Shown: piece by piece, positions 51,816 to 61,905 of the stretch
Numbering within the stretch: position 1 is the first letter of the stretch
Layout: each line of letters starts with the position of its first letter
Source: Nevskiaceae bacterium
GTDB taxonomy: Bacteria; Pseudomonadota; Gammaproteobacteria; Steroidobacterales; Steroidobacteraceae
Assembly: GCA_018883185.1 (NCBI GenBank)
Contig: VEQP01000004.1
Coordinates: 1 to 64,000 of the forward strand
Length of the DNA stretch: 64,000 nucleotides
Direction: 5' to 3'
Notes under the pieces: model-generated
The model's database searches: none
The model's input: only the letters and a program-made list of their open reading frames with translations
What the model was told of the DNA's origin: nothing
Made by a program: the position numbers and the translations under genes

Positions 51816-51901
51816 CGGGCTTGGATCTTGCCAGAATCGTTGCGTCAAAACCACCGTAGCAAAGCCCCGGTGGCTGCCGCGGATCGGGCAAAATCCACAC
51901 C

Positions 51902-52813
51902 ATGATTGACTCGAATTCCGCTTGGATCGACTTGCCTGACGAGGGTGTGCTCGCGGTGCGTGGGGCTGACGCCCGCAAGTTCCTCAATGGCCAGTTGTCG
52001 CAGCAGTTGCTGACCCTCGGCCCTACCGAGGCGACTCTGGCGGGCCTTCATACCCCGCAGGGTCGCACCGTCGCCATCCTGCGCGTCGCCGCCGATGGCC
52101 CGCAGGATCTGCTCTGCGTGCTGCCACGATCGCTGCTCGAGGGCGTGCTTGCGCTGCTGCGCAAATACCTGCTGCGCAGCAAGGCGGCCCTTAGCGACGA
52201 AACGCCGCTCTGGCGCGTCCAGGGTCGTTGGCCTGCCGCAGGCGCTGTCGCTGAAGCCAACACCACCGAGGCCGCCGCCGAGGCTGCAACGCCCCTCGGT
52301 TGGCCGCATACCCGCGATGGCCGCTGGATGCGGCTCGCGCCAGTTGACTCGACGGCTTCTCAACTTGACTCGCCACCGTCGAGCGAAATCGCCGCATGGC
52401 ACCGGGCCGATATCGCCGCAGGGCTGCCGCGGATTCATCCGGCGACGCAGGGCGAGTTCGTTGCGCAGATGCTGAATCTCGATGTGCTCGGGGGCATCTC
52501 GTTCAACAAAGGGTGTTACACGGGGCAGGAAGTCATCGCGCGTGCGCATTTCCGCGGCCGCGTCAAACGACGTCTGCAGCGCTTTGCCGCGCCTGCTGAG
52601 GCCATCGACAACGCGACATTCTTACCGGGGGCCAAGGTCATGCTCGCCGACGGTCGTGAGGCCGTGCTCGTCGATCGCGCCGAAGCGCACGAGGGGCAGG
52701 TGGAATTTCTCGCTGTCACGCACTATCCGGTTGCAACATCCAACGATGCATCGGCACCTCGCCTCGCATCGACCGCGCTGCCCTTGCCTTACGAGTTGCC
52801 CGCCGACGAGTGA
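51902..52813 (+). CDS. ygfZ: YgfZ/GcvT-domain folate-binding protein
   Basis: FLNGQLSQQLLTLGPTEATLAGLHTPQGRTVAILRV and signature KGCYTGQEVIARAHFRGRVKRRL. Confidence 0.94.
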   Translation: MIDSNSAWIDLPDEGVLAVRGADARKFLNGQLSQQLLTLGPTEATLAGLHTPQGRTVAILRVAADGPQDLLCVLPRSLLEGVLALLRKYLLRSKAALSDETPLWRVQGRWPAAGAVAEANTTEAAAEAATPLGWPHTRDGRWMRLAPVDSTASQLDSPPSSEIAAWHRADIAAGLPRIHPATQGEFVAQMLNLDVLGGISFNKGCYTGQEVIARAHFRGRVKRRLQRFAAPAEAIDNATFLPGAKVMLADGREAVLVDRAEAHEGQVEFLAVTHYPVATSNDASAPRLASTALPLPYELPADE

Positions 52814-52842
52814 GCCGCTGATGGGCCTGACGCTCGCGCGGG

Positions 52843-54354
52843 CTACTCTGGCCGCATTTGCGGAAAGAGCAGCACGTCGCGAATCGACGCCGAGTCGGTG
52901 AGAAACATCACCAGACGATCGATGCCGACGCCAAGCCCCGCGGTTGGCGGCATGCCGTATTCGAGCGCTCGCACGTAGTCGGCGTCGTAGAACATCGCTT
53001 CCTCGTCGCCGGCTTCCTTGCGTTCGACCTGGGCGCGAAACCGCGCCGCTTGATCCTCGGCGTCATTGAGCTCAGAGAAGCCATTGGCGAGTTCGCGGCC
53101 GCCGACGAAGAACTCGAAGCGGTCGGTGAGGAACGGGTCGGCATCGTTCGCGCGTGACAGCGGCGACACCTCGGCCGGATAGGCGTACACGAAAGTCGGC
53201 TGCACCAGCGTGTGCTCGCCGGTTTTCTCGAAGATCTCGATCTGCAACTTACCCGCGCCATCGCTGTGCTTGAACGGAATGCCACGCGCGCTGCACGCCG
53301 CACGCAGATAGTCGACGTCGCGCAACCGCGCACGCTCAAGATCGCTGTTGCGCTCGAGGATCAACTCCTCGACCGTGACTCGGCGAAACGGCGCACGCAG
53401 ATCGTACTGCACACCTTGCGACTCGAATTGCTGCGAGCCGCACACGGCCTCGGCTGCGCCGCGCACCATGCGCTCGACGAGATCCATCAGATCGCCGTAG
53501 TGGGCGTAGGCTTGGTAGAGCTCGAGCATGGTGAACTCGGGGTTGTGGCGCGTCGAGAGCCCTTCGTTACGGAAGTTACGGTTGATCTCGTACACCCGCT
53601 CGAACCCACCCACCACCAGCCGCTTGAGATAGAGCTCCGGCGCGATACGCAGGTACATATCGATGTCGAGCGCATTGTGGTGGGTGACGAAGGGTCGCGC
53701 CGCCGCACCCCCTGGAATCGGCTGCATCATGGGTGTCTCCACCTCCATGAAGCCCTGCGCATCGAGCATGTCACGCAGATAGCGCACCAACTGCGTACGC
53801 TTGCGAAACACCGCCCGACTCGACTCGTTCATGATGAGATCGACGTAGCGCTGCCGATAGCGCGCCTCGGTATCCGCGAGCCCATGCCACTTGTCGGGCA
53901 GCGGACGCAGCGACTTGACGAGCAAGCGCAGCACTTCCACGCGCACCGTGAGCTCACCCGTGCGGGTACGAAACAGCACACCCTCAGCCCCCAAGATGTC
54001 GCCGATGTCGTAACCCTTGAAGGCCTCGTAGGCGTCGCCTAGCGCATCGCGCTGCAGGAAGATCTGTATCTGGCCCGAGGCATCCTGCAGCGTGGCGAAG
54101 CTCGCCTTGCCCATGATGCGCCGCAGCATCATGCGACCCGCAAGGCGCACGCGCACCGCCTGGGCGGTCAGCGCCGCTTCATCGAGCGCACCGAAGCCAA
54201 GATGCAGCTCGCTCGCCTGCACGTCGGGGCGAAAGTCGTTGGGGAACGCCGGCTGCCCGTGCGCGCGCAACGCGTCGAGCTTGGCGCGCCGCTCGGCGAT
54301 CAGCTTGTTCTCATCCGGCGGCGGCGCGCTCGGTGGCGGTGCGGTATCGGTCAT
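52843..54354 (-). CDS. lysS: Lysine--tRNA ligase
   Basis: Class II aa[61 protein letters not shown]. Confidence 0.98.
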   Translation of the reverse strand: MTDTAPPPSAPPPDENKLIAERRAKLDALRAHGQPAFPNDFRPDVQASELHLGFGALDEAALTAQAVRVRLAGRMMLRRIMGKASFATLQDASGQIQIFLQRDALGDAYEAFKGYDIGDILGAEGVLFRTRTGELTVRVEVLRLLVKSLRPLPDKWHGLADTEARYRQRYVDLIMNESSRAVFRKRTQLVRYLRDMLDAQGFMEVETPMMQPIPGGAAARPFVTHHNALDIDMYLRIAPELYLKRLVVGGFERVYEINRNFRNEGLSTRHNPEFTMLELYQAYAHYGDLMDLVERMVRGAAEAVCGSQQFESQGVQYDLRAPFRRVTVEELILERNSDLERARLRDVDYLRAACSARGIPFKHSDGAGKLQIEIFEKTGEHTLVQPTFVYAYPAEVSPLSRANDADPFLTDRFEFFVGGRELANGFSELNDAEDQAARFRAQVERKEAGDEEAMFYDADYVRALEYGMPPTAGLGVGIDRLVMFLTDSASIRDVLLFPQMRPE

Positions 54355-54356
54355 GG

Positions 54357-55455
54357 TTACAGCCCTGCCTTCAGCGAGGCTTCGAGGAAAGGATCAAGAT
54401 CGCCATCAAGCACGGCGGTGGTATTGCCGATCTCGACGTCGGTGCGCAGATCCTTGATGCGCGACTGATCGAGCACGTAGGAGCGGATCTGGTGCCCCCA
54501 ACTGACGTCGGACTTGGACTCTTCGAGGACCTTTGCGGCGGCGTTGCGCTTGTTCACTTCGAGCTCGTAGAGCTTCGCTTTAAGCATCTTCATCGCCGTC
54601 GCTCGGTTCTTGTGCTGGCTGCGCTCGTTCTGGCAGGCGACCACGATGCCCGAGGGCATGTGCCGAATGCGCACCGCAGACTCGGTCTTGTTGACGTGCT
54701 GACCGCCCGCTCCGCTCGAGCGATAGACATCCATCTCAAGGTCCGCGGGGTTGATGTCGATGTTGATGTCGTCGTCGATTTCCGGCGAGACGAACACCGA
54801 GGCAAAGGAGGTGTGCCGGCGGTTGCCCGAATCGAAGGGTGACTTGCGCACGAGTCGATGCACGCCGGTTTCGGTGCGCAGCCAGCCGTAGGCGTGATCA
54901 CCGCGGAATTCGATGGTGGCACTCTTGATGCCGGCCACTTCGCCAGGGCTCGAGTCGATCACCTCAGAACTAAAACCGCGCGTGGCCGCCCACTTGAGAT
55001 ACATGCGCATGATCATCTGCGCCCAATCCTGGGCCTCGGTACCACCGGCACCGGCTTGGATGTCGAGGTAGGCGTTGTGCGAGTCCATCTCGCCGCGGAA
55101 CATGCGCTTGAGTTCGAGCTTGCGCACCTGCGCCTCGACCTGCGGCAGCTCGCGCTCGACTTCGCGAGCGGTGGCTTCGTCATCCTCGCCCTCGGCGAGT
55201 TCGAGAAGTTCGATCGAATCGCCGACCGAACGCGTGGCCGCGTCGATGCTCTCGAGTTCTGCGCTGAGGCGCGCGCGCTCCTTGCCGAGCTCCTGCGCCT
55301 TCTCCGGCTTTTGCCAGACCGCCGGGTCTTCGAGCTCGCGACTTACTTCTTCGAGACGTTCTTTCTTGAGATCGTATTCAAAGAAACCCCCTTAAGGAGC
55401 TAACACGCTCCTGGAGGTCGGCGAGGGAACGCTTGATGAGGCCAAGTTCGATCAT
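54357..55455 (-). CDS. prfB: Peptide chain release factor 2 (programmed +1 frameshift)
   Basis: ATG at 55455, [25 protein letters not shown] then in-frame TGA at codon 26 in AGGGGGTTTCTTTGA; +1 frame continues [21 protein letters not shown]...[16 protein letters not shown]. Confidence 0.96.
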
Positions 55456-55506
55456 GGGTCAGATTCTACCAGAAGCACCGCGCTGCGCCCGATCGGCCGC
55501 ACCCGG

Positions 55507-56640
55507 CTAGGCGCGCTGCTCAAACCCGACGCGCAAAGCCACGCGCCGCAGTCGCGGAATCGACAGATCAAGAAATGCCTCGCCACCGAGGCCCCGCAAC
55601 CATTGGCGCAGGGTGGCTTGCTCCGCCGCCTCGAGGCTGCGCACCCAGTCGAGGATGCCCTGCAGTTTCCACGCCGTGAACGGCAGTGCTCGCCGCGTAA
55701 AAGGCTGCCCGGCCATGGGGAAGCTGATCTCCTCGAACGCCCGCGGCAGCAACTTGCCCGCGGGCTGCGTCGCGTGCGCCCGATTCACGGTCTCGACGAC
55801 GGCTTCCGCCATGGGCAGAAAATCACGGATCACCTGCGCGAGCAGCGCTTCGAGCGTCGGCGCGAGTTGATCGCCCTCGCTCAACGACGCAGCCGCGGCC
55901 GCATAGCGCGCGCGCACCGCATCATGACCCAGGCTTGCCATGCGATCGATCCACTCCCGTACGGCAGGACGCGGCGCGATCCATTCGCGCTTCGGCCAAG
56001 GGTCGCGACCGAGATGCCCGTAGAGCGGGCCCTGCAAACCGAAATCGCCAATGGTTGGCTGTGCACCGAGCAGGTAGGGCTGCACGCGAAAGTGCGCTTC
56101 GAGTAAATCGAGCATCTGCGTCGCCGCAGCTTCGATGATCGGATACTGCGCCGGCACGATGCCGACCCCCGGCAGATAGCCGCGCAGTAATGTGGCAATC
56201 CGGCCGACCATCGCATCCTTCAGCCAACGCGGCCCCCACGGCGCGAGCGCATCGCCCGCGTCGCGGCGGAACAATGCAAAATTCTCCGCGTAATTCCAGC
56301 GCGTGTGCATCGCCGCAGGCATCCACCACTCGTCGGCCCAGGTTTCGAGCAACTCGCTCGCAAAGCGGCGACGAGGCGTGGTGGGCAGTACCGAAGCCGC
56401 GGGGTAACGCTGCTCAAGCGTGTCGATAATGTGTCGCGTGTCCTGCAGCCACTCGCCTTCAGCGGTTTTCAGCACCGGCATGACACGCGCGCCGGTCTTG
56501 CGTTGAATGGTGTAGAGCAGCGTCCAATAGTTCACCGGCTGATCGACGAACGGGATTTGTTTGTAGGTAAGGTAGGCGCGCAACTTGCCCGCGTAATAAG
56601 ACAGGTGCCAGCCGTAGAGTGTGTGTGCCGCCATGGTCAT
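55507..56640 (-). CDS. Glutathione S-transferase family protein
   Basis: YGWHLSYYAGKLRAYLTYKQIPFVDQPVNYWTLLYTIQRKTGARVMPVLKTAEGEWLQDTRHIIDTLE; start moved to 56640. Confidence 0.83.
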   Translation of the reverse strand: MTMAAHTLYGWHLSYYAGKLRAYLTYKQIPFVDQPVNYWTLLYTIQRKTGARVMPVLKTAEGEWLQDTRHIIDTLEQRYPAASVLPTTPRRRFASELLETWADEWWMPAAMHTRWNYAENFALFRRDAGDALAPWGPRWLKDAMVGRIATLLRGYLPGVGIVPAQYPIIEAAATQMLDLLEAHFRVQPYLLGAQPTIGDFGLQGPLYGHLGRDPWPKREWIAPRPAVREWIDRMASLGHDAVRARYAAAAASLSEGDQLAPTLEALLAQVIRDFLPMAEAVVETVNRAHATQPAGKLLPRAFEEISFPMAGQPFTRRALPFTAWKLQGILDWVRSLEAAEQATLRQWLRGLGGEAFLDLSIPRLRRVALRVGFEQRA

Positions 56641-56662
56641 CCTCCGGGGTTCACTCGGCGCC

Positions 56663-58354
56663 TCACGAGACAGCGAGTACATGATCGACGAGCAACTGCA
56701 GGCGACGCTCGCCGGCGTACTCGTTGATGTCGAGCCGATACACGAGATGCGCGAGCTGTCCGTTGGCGAGGGGCTCGCTGTAGTTGAACGCGATCGCATC
56801 GAAGCGCCGCACTGAGCCCTGCGGGCTCACCCATAATTTCAGATGCTTTTCGCCGACGATCCGCGTGCGCTCGATGCGAAAGTGCTGATCGAAGCTCGGC
56901 TCCGGAAACCCCTGTCCCCACGGGCCCGCCTCGCGCACGATTTCGGCGGTGGCTAAGGAAATCTCCTCGACCGACAACTCGCCGTCGGTCTCGACCACAT
57001 CGGCAAGCGAACCGGCCGCTTGCCAGCGCGTCACCTCGGCATCGAACTCGCGCGCAAACTCATCAAGACGAGCGCGTTCGAGCGTGAGGCCCGCTGCCAT
57101 GGCATGGCCGCCGAACTTGCCGAGCAGATCCGGCGAGCGCGTAGCGATCGCTTCGAGCACATCGCGCACGTGCACGCCATTGACCGAGCGTGCTGAACCG
57201 CGCAGCAGACCCTCGCCCGCATCGGCGAACGCAATCACGGGCCGCCGCAGTCGCTCCTTGATGCGACCGGCCACCAAGCCCACCACCCCTTGATGCCACC
57301 CCGGGTCATAGAGGCACACGCCCCGTCGATCGCGTCCCGGTTCTTTCAAATGCCGCACCGCCGCGAGCGCCTCTTCCTGCATCTTGGCTTCGATGCTGCG
57401 CCGTTCGCGATTCAACGCATCGAGCTGTTCGGCGAGTGCCCGCGCCTCATCGACCGAGTCGGTCAGCAGACAGCGCACGCCGAGGCTCATGTCATCGAGT
57501 CTTCCGGCGGCATTCAACCGGGGTCCCGCGGCGAAGCCGAGATCCGCGGCAATCACCGCTTCGGGTCGCCGACCTCCCGCCTCGATGAGCGCAGTGACGC
57601 CCGGCGTGCAGCGACCAGCCCGAATACGCGCTAGGCCCTGCGCAACGAGTCGTCGATTGTTTTCGTCGAAAGGCACGACGTCCGCCACGGTGCCTAGCGC
57701 CACAAGATCAAGCCAACTCGCCGGCGACGGTAGACGTGCATCCGCCAACGCACGATGCAACGCCGCCATCACATAGAACGCGACACCGACACCTGCGAGC
57801 GCCCTCGAGCCAAAAGTCGATTGCGGCAGGTTCGGGTTGACGATGACGTTGGCCTCGGGCAACTGCGCACCGGCCAAATGATGGTCGGTCACCAGCACGT
57901 CGATACCGTGCCGTCGCGCCTCACCGACACCGGCGAGACTCGAGATGCCGTTGTCGACGGTGATGATCAGAGTCGGTGCGCGCTCGGCTGCGAGCGTGAC
58001 GATCTCCGGTGTCAGGCCATAGCCGAACTCGAATCGGTTCGGCACCAGAAAGTCCACCGAGGCAAAACCGCAGGCGCGCAGCGCGCGCACGATCAATGCG
58101 GAACTCGTTGCGCCATCCGCATCGTAATCACCGATCACGAGCACACGGCCCCCGCGGTGTTGCAGCAGCAGCGCCACGGCCGCCTCGACACCTTCGAGCG
58201 TACTCACGGGCAGCAAGCGCTCAAGTCCCCGACCCAGTTGCTGCGGCGCCTCGATGCCGCGCGCGGCGTAGGCTCGCGCGAGGACCGGCCCACAGCTCGT
58301 CAGCGCAGCAAGCTTCGCCGCAGCAGCCTCGCGGCGTACCACGCGCAAAATCAT
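56663..58354 (-). CDS. recJ: Single-stranded-DNA-specific exonuclease RecJ
   Basis: VLVIGDYDADGATSSALIVRAL, VLVTDHHLAGAQLPEANVIVNPN, GGHAMAAGLTL; start moved to 58354. Confidence 0.97.
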   Translation of the reverse strand: MILRVVRREAAAAKLAALTSCGPVLARAYAARGIEAPQQLGRGLERLLPVSTLEGVEAAVALLLQHRGGRVLVIGDYDADGATSSALIVRALRACGFASVDFLVPNRFEFGYGLTPEIVTLAAERAPTLIITVDNGISSLAGVGEARRHGIDVLVTDHHLAGAQLPEANVIVNPNLPQSTFGSRALAGVGVAFYVMAALHRALADARLPSPASWLDLVALGTVADVVPFDENNRRLVAQGLARIRAGRCTPGVTALIEAGGRRPEAVIAADLGFAAGPRLNAAGRLDDMSLGVRCLLTDSVDEARALAEQLDALNRERRSIEAKMQEEALAAVRHLKEPGRDRRGVCLYDPGWHQGVVGLVAGRIKERLRRPVIAFADAGEGLLRGSARSVNGVHVRDVLEAIATRSPDLLGKFGGHAMAAGLTLERARLDEFAREFDAEVTRWQAAGSLADVVETDGELSVEEISLATAEIVREAGPWGQGFPEPSFDQHFRIERTRIVGEKHLKLWVSPQGSVRRFDAIAFNYSEPLANGQLAHLVYRLDINEYAGERRLQLLVDHVLAVS

Positions 58355-59391
58355 GCCGTGCCCTCCGCAAGTGCCGCGAGCACATCGCGCATGGGGCGCC
58401 AGAACCGCCACGCATCGCCGCTGCTCAGCGTCACGCAACGATCATTGCCGACGATGGATACGCCTCGCAACTTCCCCTCGTGCACCGCCTCGATCGCGGG
58501 TCGGATCCAGGCGGCATCGAGCGCGGCGAGTCCTAGGGCGGCCGAGGGCAGGACCACGCACATCGCAGCGTCTGCACCAGGTGCCGAGAGCAAAGCCGTC
58601 GCATCACGCGGCAGCGCCCGCACGTCGATGCGCGTCAACTGCGCGAACGCGGCCACCCAGGCATCATCGGCGTAGAGTGCGGCCCAGCCCTCGCGCGCAG
58701 CGCTTCGTGGCAAACCCTCGCGAAATCCTTGACCGCCACCCCACACCCACAGCGTGCTGAGGCGCGGCTCGTTGCGCGCCTCGCGCGCGCGGTTGAGCGG
58801 CAACTCGTGCAACCACAGATCGACTTCCGTCATCAGCTGACGCAAGCGCCGACTGCCCGGACCGCTCGGCAAGCCTTCATCCAAGGTTCCGCCCAGCAAT
58901 CGCGCCGGCTCCACCGTCTCGGCGCCCTCGGCATCGAGCCCATGCAGCAGAAAGCCACTCGGCTCGATCGGCTGCAGCGCGAGCCCGTCGGCACCAAATA
59001 TCGCTGCGAACTCAGAGGCAAGCTGCCGTGACTCCACCGGCGTCAACGTCATCACGGCGTTCATCGGCACGTGCACGGTCTTCATGCCGGCGAGCAGATG
59101 CAGCGGCGTGACGAGCCAGGGCGAATGCTCAGGGACGCCTTGCCCCGAGGGGGTCGGCGGTGGCACAGCAGTCGCCGCGGCGGCAACGGCGGCCGCGGCG
59201 ACGACGGCGGCCGGATCCGCCAGCGCCAAATCCTCACGGCCTTCGCGTCGCGCCAGCCAATCACGCCAACCGCCACGCATCGACCGTGCGGCACCGAAAC
59301 GCGCACGACTCAAGGAGACGCGCAATGCGGGCGATGCAGCCTCGGCTTCGCGCAGGAAAAAGTCCGCCAGGATGATCACGAGTTCGCGCAC
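58351..59391 (-). CDS. Phosphoglycerate mutase-like / alkaline phosphatase-superfamily conserved protein
   Basis: LWVWGGGQG and overall layout resemble the cofactor-independent PGM-like proteins encoded next to recJ; Ala-rich linker near residue 65. Confidence 0.55.
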   Translation of the reverse strand: MRELVIILADFFLREAEAASPALRVSLSRARFGAARSMRGGWRDWLARREGREDLALADPAAVVAAAAVAAAATAVPPPTPSGQGVPEHSPWLVTPLHLLAGMKTVHVPMNAVMTLTPVESRQLASEFAAIFGADGLALQPIEPSGFLLHGLDAEGAETVEPARLLGGTLDEGLPSGPGSRRLRQLMTEVDLWLHELPLNRAREARNEPRLSTLWVWGGGQGFREGLPRSAAREGWAALYADDAWVAAFAQLTRIDVRALPRDATALLSAPGADAAMCVVLPSAALGLAALDAAWIRPAIEAVHEGKLRGVSIVGNDRCVTLSSGDAWRFWRPMRDVLAALAEGTA

Positions 59392-59411
59392 ATCGCGTAT
59401 GGTATCGGAGC

Positions 59412-59783
59412 ATGAGACTTACTGTGTCTTCATCAGAGCAACGTCTGCTCATCCGCGGCTATGCCGACGGCGTATTGCGAGTGGGCGATCAACAAATCAC
59501 CACGCCGATCGCGCTCGGTGCCACCGAAGTGCACGGCACGCTGCAAGCCAGCGAGCCTGCCGAGCTCACCGAGGCCGAACTCGCAACCGTGTTTGCGGCG
59601 CAGCCCGAAGTCGTGATCATCGGTTGGGCACGTGGGCAGTTTTTCCTGCCCGCCGCACAACGCCGCTGGTTTCTAGAGCGGCGTATCGGCCTCGAGTTGA
59701 TGGAACTCGGCGCAGCCTGCCGTACTTTCAACGTATTGGTTGCCGATGATCGGCGCGTGATCGGCCTGTTGTTCCCGCGCTGA
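59412..59783 (+). CDS. Mth938-like (DUF498) domain protein
   Basis: IIGWARGQFFLPAAQRRWFLERRIGLELMELGAACRTFNVLVADDRRVIGLLF. Confidence 0.88.
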   Translation: MRLTVSSSEQRLLIRGYADGVLRVGDQQITTPIALGATEVHGTLQASEPAELTEAELATVFAAQPEVVIIGWARGQFFLPAAQRRWFLERRIGLELMELGAACRTFNVLVADDRRVIGLLFPR

Positions 59784-59787
59784 GGGC

Positions 59788-60459
59788 TTACTCGGCCGTG
59801 ATGGTGCCGCTTTGCAGCGGCACAAAAGACACGGCGCCGAGTTGCTCGCGCTCGTAACCCTGCGCGGTACGCGTGATCCGCAGCAGATCCTGCCGACCCT
59901 CACCGCCCACCGGCATCACGAGCCGGCCGCCCTCGGCCAGTTGCTGCAACAGGGCCGCGGGCACCTCGCGCGGCGCGGCGGCCACCAGAATCCCGTCGTA
60001 GGGACCCTGCGCGTTCCAACCCTCGTAACCATCGCCGTGACGAAAGCGCACGTTGCCGATGCCGAGTTCTTTCAGGCGTTGTTTGGCACGCAGCAACAGC
60101 GGCTCGATGCGCTCGATAGTGAACACCTGCGGCACAAGCCCGGCGAGCACGGCGGTCTGATAGCCGCAGCCCGTGCCGACCTCCAACACCTTCTGCGGTA
60201 CACCGCCCTGCAGCAAGGCCTCGGTCATACGCGCCACGATGTAAGGCTGCGAGATCGTCTGCCCAAAGCCGATCGGCAACGCCGTATCCTCGTAGGCACG
60301 ACTCGCCAAGGCCTCATCGACAAAAATATGCCGCGGCAGATCACGAATCCGCTCGAGCACAAACAGGTTGCGTATCCCCTGATCGCCCAGTCGCTGCACC
60401 AGCCGCTCGCGGGTGCGCGCCGAGGTCATGCCGATGCCGTTGAGGCGGGTCGCGCTCAT
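59788..60459 (-). CDS. pcm: Protein-L-isoaspartate O-methyltransferase
   Basis: [49 protein letters not shown]. Confidence 0.97.
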   Translation of the reverse strand: MSATRLNGIGMTSARTRERLVQRLGDQGIRNLFVLERIRDLPRHIFVDEALASRAYEDTALPIGFGQTISQPYIVARMTEALLQGGVPQKVLEVGTGCGYQTAVLAGLVPQVFTIERIEPLLLRAKQRLKELGIGNVRFRHGDGYEGWNAQGPYDGILVAAAPREVPAALLQQLAEGGRLVMPVGGEGRQDLLRITRTAQGYEREQLGAVSFVPLQSGTITAE

Positions 60460-60469
60460 CCGCAGCAGT

Positions 60470-61228
60470 TCAAACCGTGATGCCGCCCAGCCAGCGATCC
60501 ACGGTATCGATAGCCGAGTGTCGCGTGAGGTCGACCTGCAGGGGCGTCACCGACACGTAGCCCTCGGCCAGAGCAAAGAAATCCGTGCCGGGACCGTCGT
60601 CCTCACCCTCGCCGGCCCGCCCCACCCAGAACACCTCCCGACCGCGCGGGTCGCGCGCCCGCGTCACCTGATCGGAACGGTGGCGATGCCCAAGGCGCGT
60701 GGTCCGAAAGCCGCGCAACTCCTCGAACGGCAAGTGGGGGATGTTGACGTTGAGGATCATGTGCCGATCGAGCGGCTGCTCAAGCAGATGACCGACGATC
60801 AAGCGGGCCACGCGCGCTGCCGCGGTGAAATCGGCCCGACCCTCGTTGGGTCGACGCAGCGAGAAAGCGACGGTCGGCAAACCGAGGAAACGTCCCTCGA
60901 TCGCAGCCGCCACGGTGCCCGAGTACAGCACGTCATCGCCGAGGTTCTCGCCGTTGTTGATGCCGGAGACCACCATGTCGTGCTGGTAATCGAACAACCC
61001 GGAGATCGCCAGATGCACGCAGTCGGTCGGCGTGCCGGAGACGTAATACTTGTCGGGTTCGTACTGCGTGACCCGCAAGGGCAATTCCAAGGTAAGAGCG
61101 TTGCTCGCGCCACTGTGGTTGCGCTCAGGGGCGACCACGGTGAGTTCGGCGAGCCCCTCAAGCGACTGACGCAGGGCAATGATGCCCCGCGCCCGGTAGC
61201 CGTCATCGTTGCAGACGAGGATCTTCAT
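60470..61228 (-). CDS. surE: 5'/3'-nucleotidase SurE
   Basis: [64 protein letters not shown]. Confidence 0.98.
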   Translation of the reverse strand: MKILVCNDDGYRARGIIALRQSLEGLAELTVVAPERNHSGASNALTLELPLRVTQYEPDKYYVSGTPTDCVHLAISGLFDYQHDMVVSGINNGENLGDDVLYSGTVAAAIEGRFLGLPTVAFSLRRPNEGRADFTAAARVARLIVGHLLEQPLDRHMILNVNIPHLPFEELRGFRTTRLGHRHRSDQVTRARDPRGREVFWVGRAGEGEDDGPGTDFFALAEGYVSVTPLQVDLTRHSAIDTVDRWLGGITV

Positions 61229-61316
61229 CGGGCGATATCAACTTGGAGACCTGTGAAGCGGCCCAATATACTGAAAGCACGAGGCTCGAGAAAGCCGAGC
61301 AGCCGGAGGTAGCAGG

Positions 61317-61898
61317 ATGCGCAAACCCCGCCGAGATCAGCGTCGCGAACGGCCTCGAGCGCCGCTTGCTGAGCCGCCCGCCGAGGATGTGCAGGCGTTT
61401 CGCGAAGCCGTGCGCGGCACTCAGCCGTTGCGCCACACGCCGCGAGTGCCGCCACGCCGCAAGCCACCGCCAGCCAAGGCGCTGTTTCGTCGTCAAGGCG
61501 AGGCCGAAGTGCTCGAAGAGAGCCTAACCCTCACGCCTGGTGATCTCGACGTCGAATTCGGTGAGGAGTTGAGCTATCGACGCAACGGCATCCAGGACGC
61601 CGTCATGCGCCGCCTGCGCCGTGGTCACTATCGCGTCGAAATCGAACTCGACTTGCACGGGATGATCGTGCCGGAGGCAAAGCAGGCGCTACGCGAGTTC
61701 CTCGCTCGCGCCATCGCCAGACAGTGTCGCTGCGTACGCATCATTCACGGCAAGGGCTTGGGCTCGGGTCCGCGCGGCCCGGTCATCAAGCAGGCCGTCA
61801 ACGTCATTCTGCGACGCACGGAGCCCGTAGTCGCCTTTTGCTCCGCGCGTCAGGTGGACGGCGGCACGGGCGCGATTTACGTCTTGCTCAGCGGTTGA
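61317..61898 (+). CDS. Smr/MutS2 domain protein
   Basis: ELDLHGMIVPEAKQALREFL, VRIIHGKGLGSGPRGPVIKQAV. Confidence 0.93.
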   Translation: MRKPRRDQRRERPRAPLAEPPAEDVQAFREAVRGTQPLRHTPRVPPRRKPPPAKALFRRQGEAEVLEESLTLTPGDLDVEFGEELSYRRNGIQDAVMRRLRRGHYRVEIELDLHGMIVPEAKQALREFLARAIARQCRCVRIIHGKGLGSGPRGPVIKQAVNVILRRTEPVVAFCSARQVDGGTGAIYVLLSG

Positions 61899-61905
61899 CG
61901 AACAC

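Noticed and set aside
59140-59220. GC-rich GGC/GCC repeat considered as a regulatory or fragile element
   Set aside because: Falls in frame inside the PGM-like gene and encodes an Ala linker.
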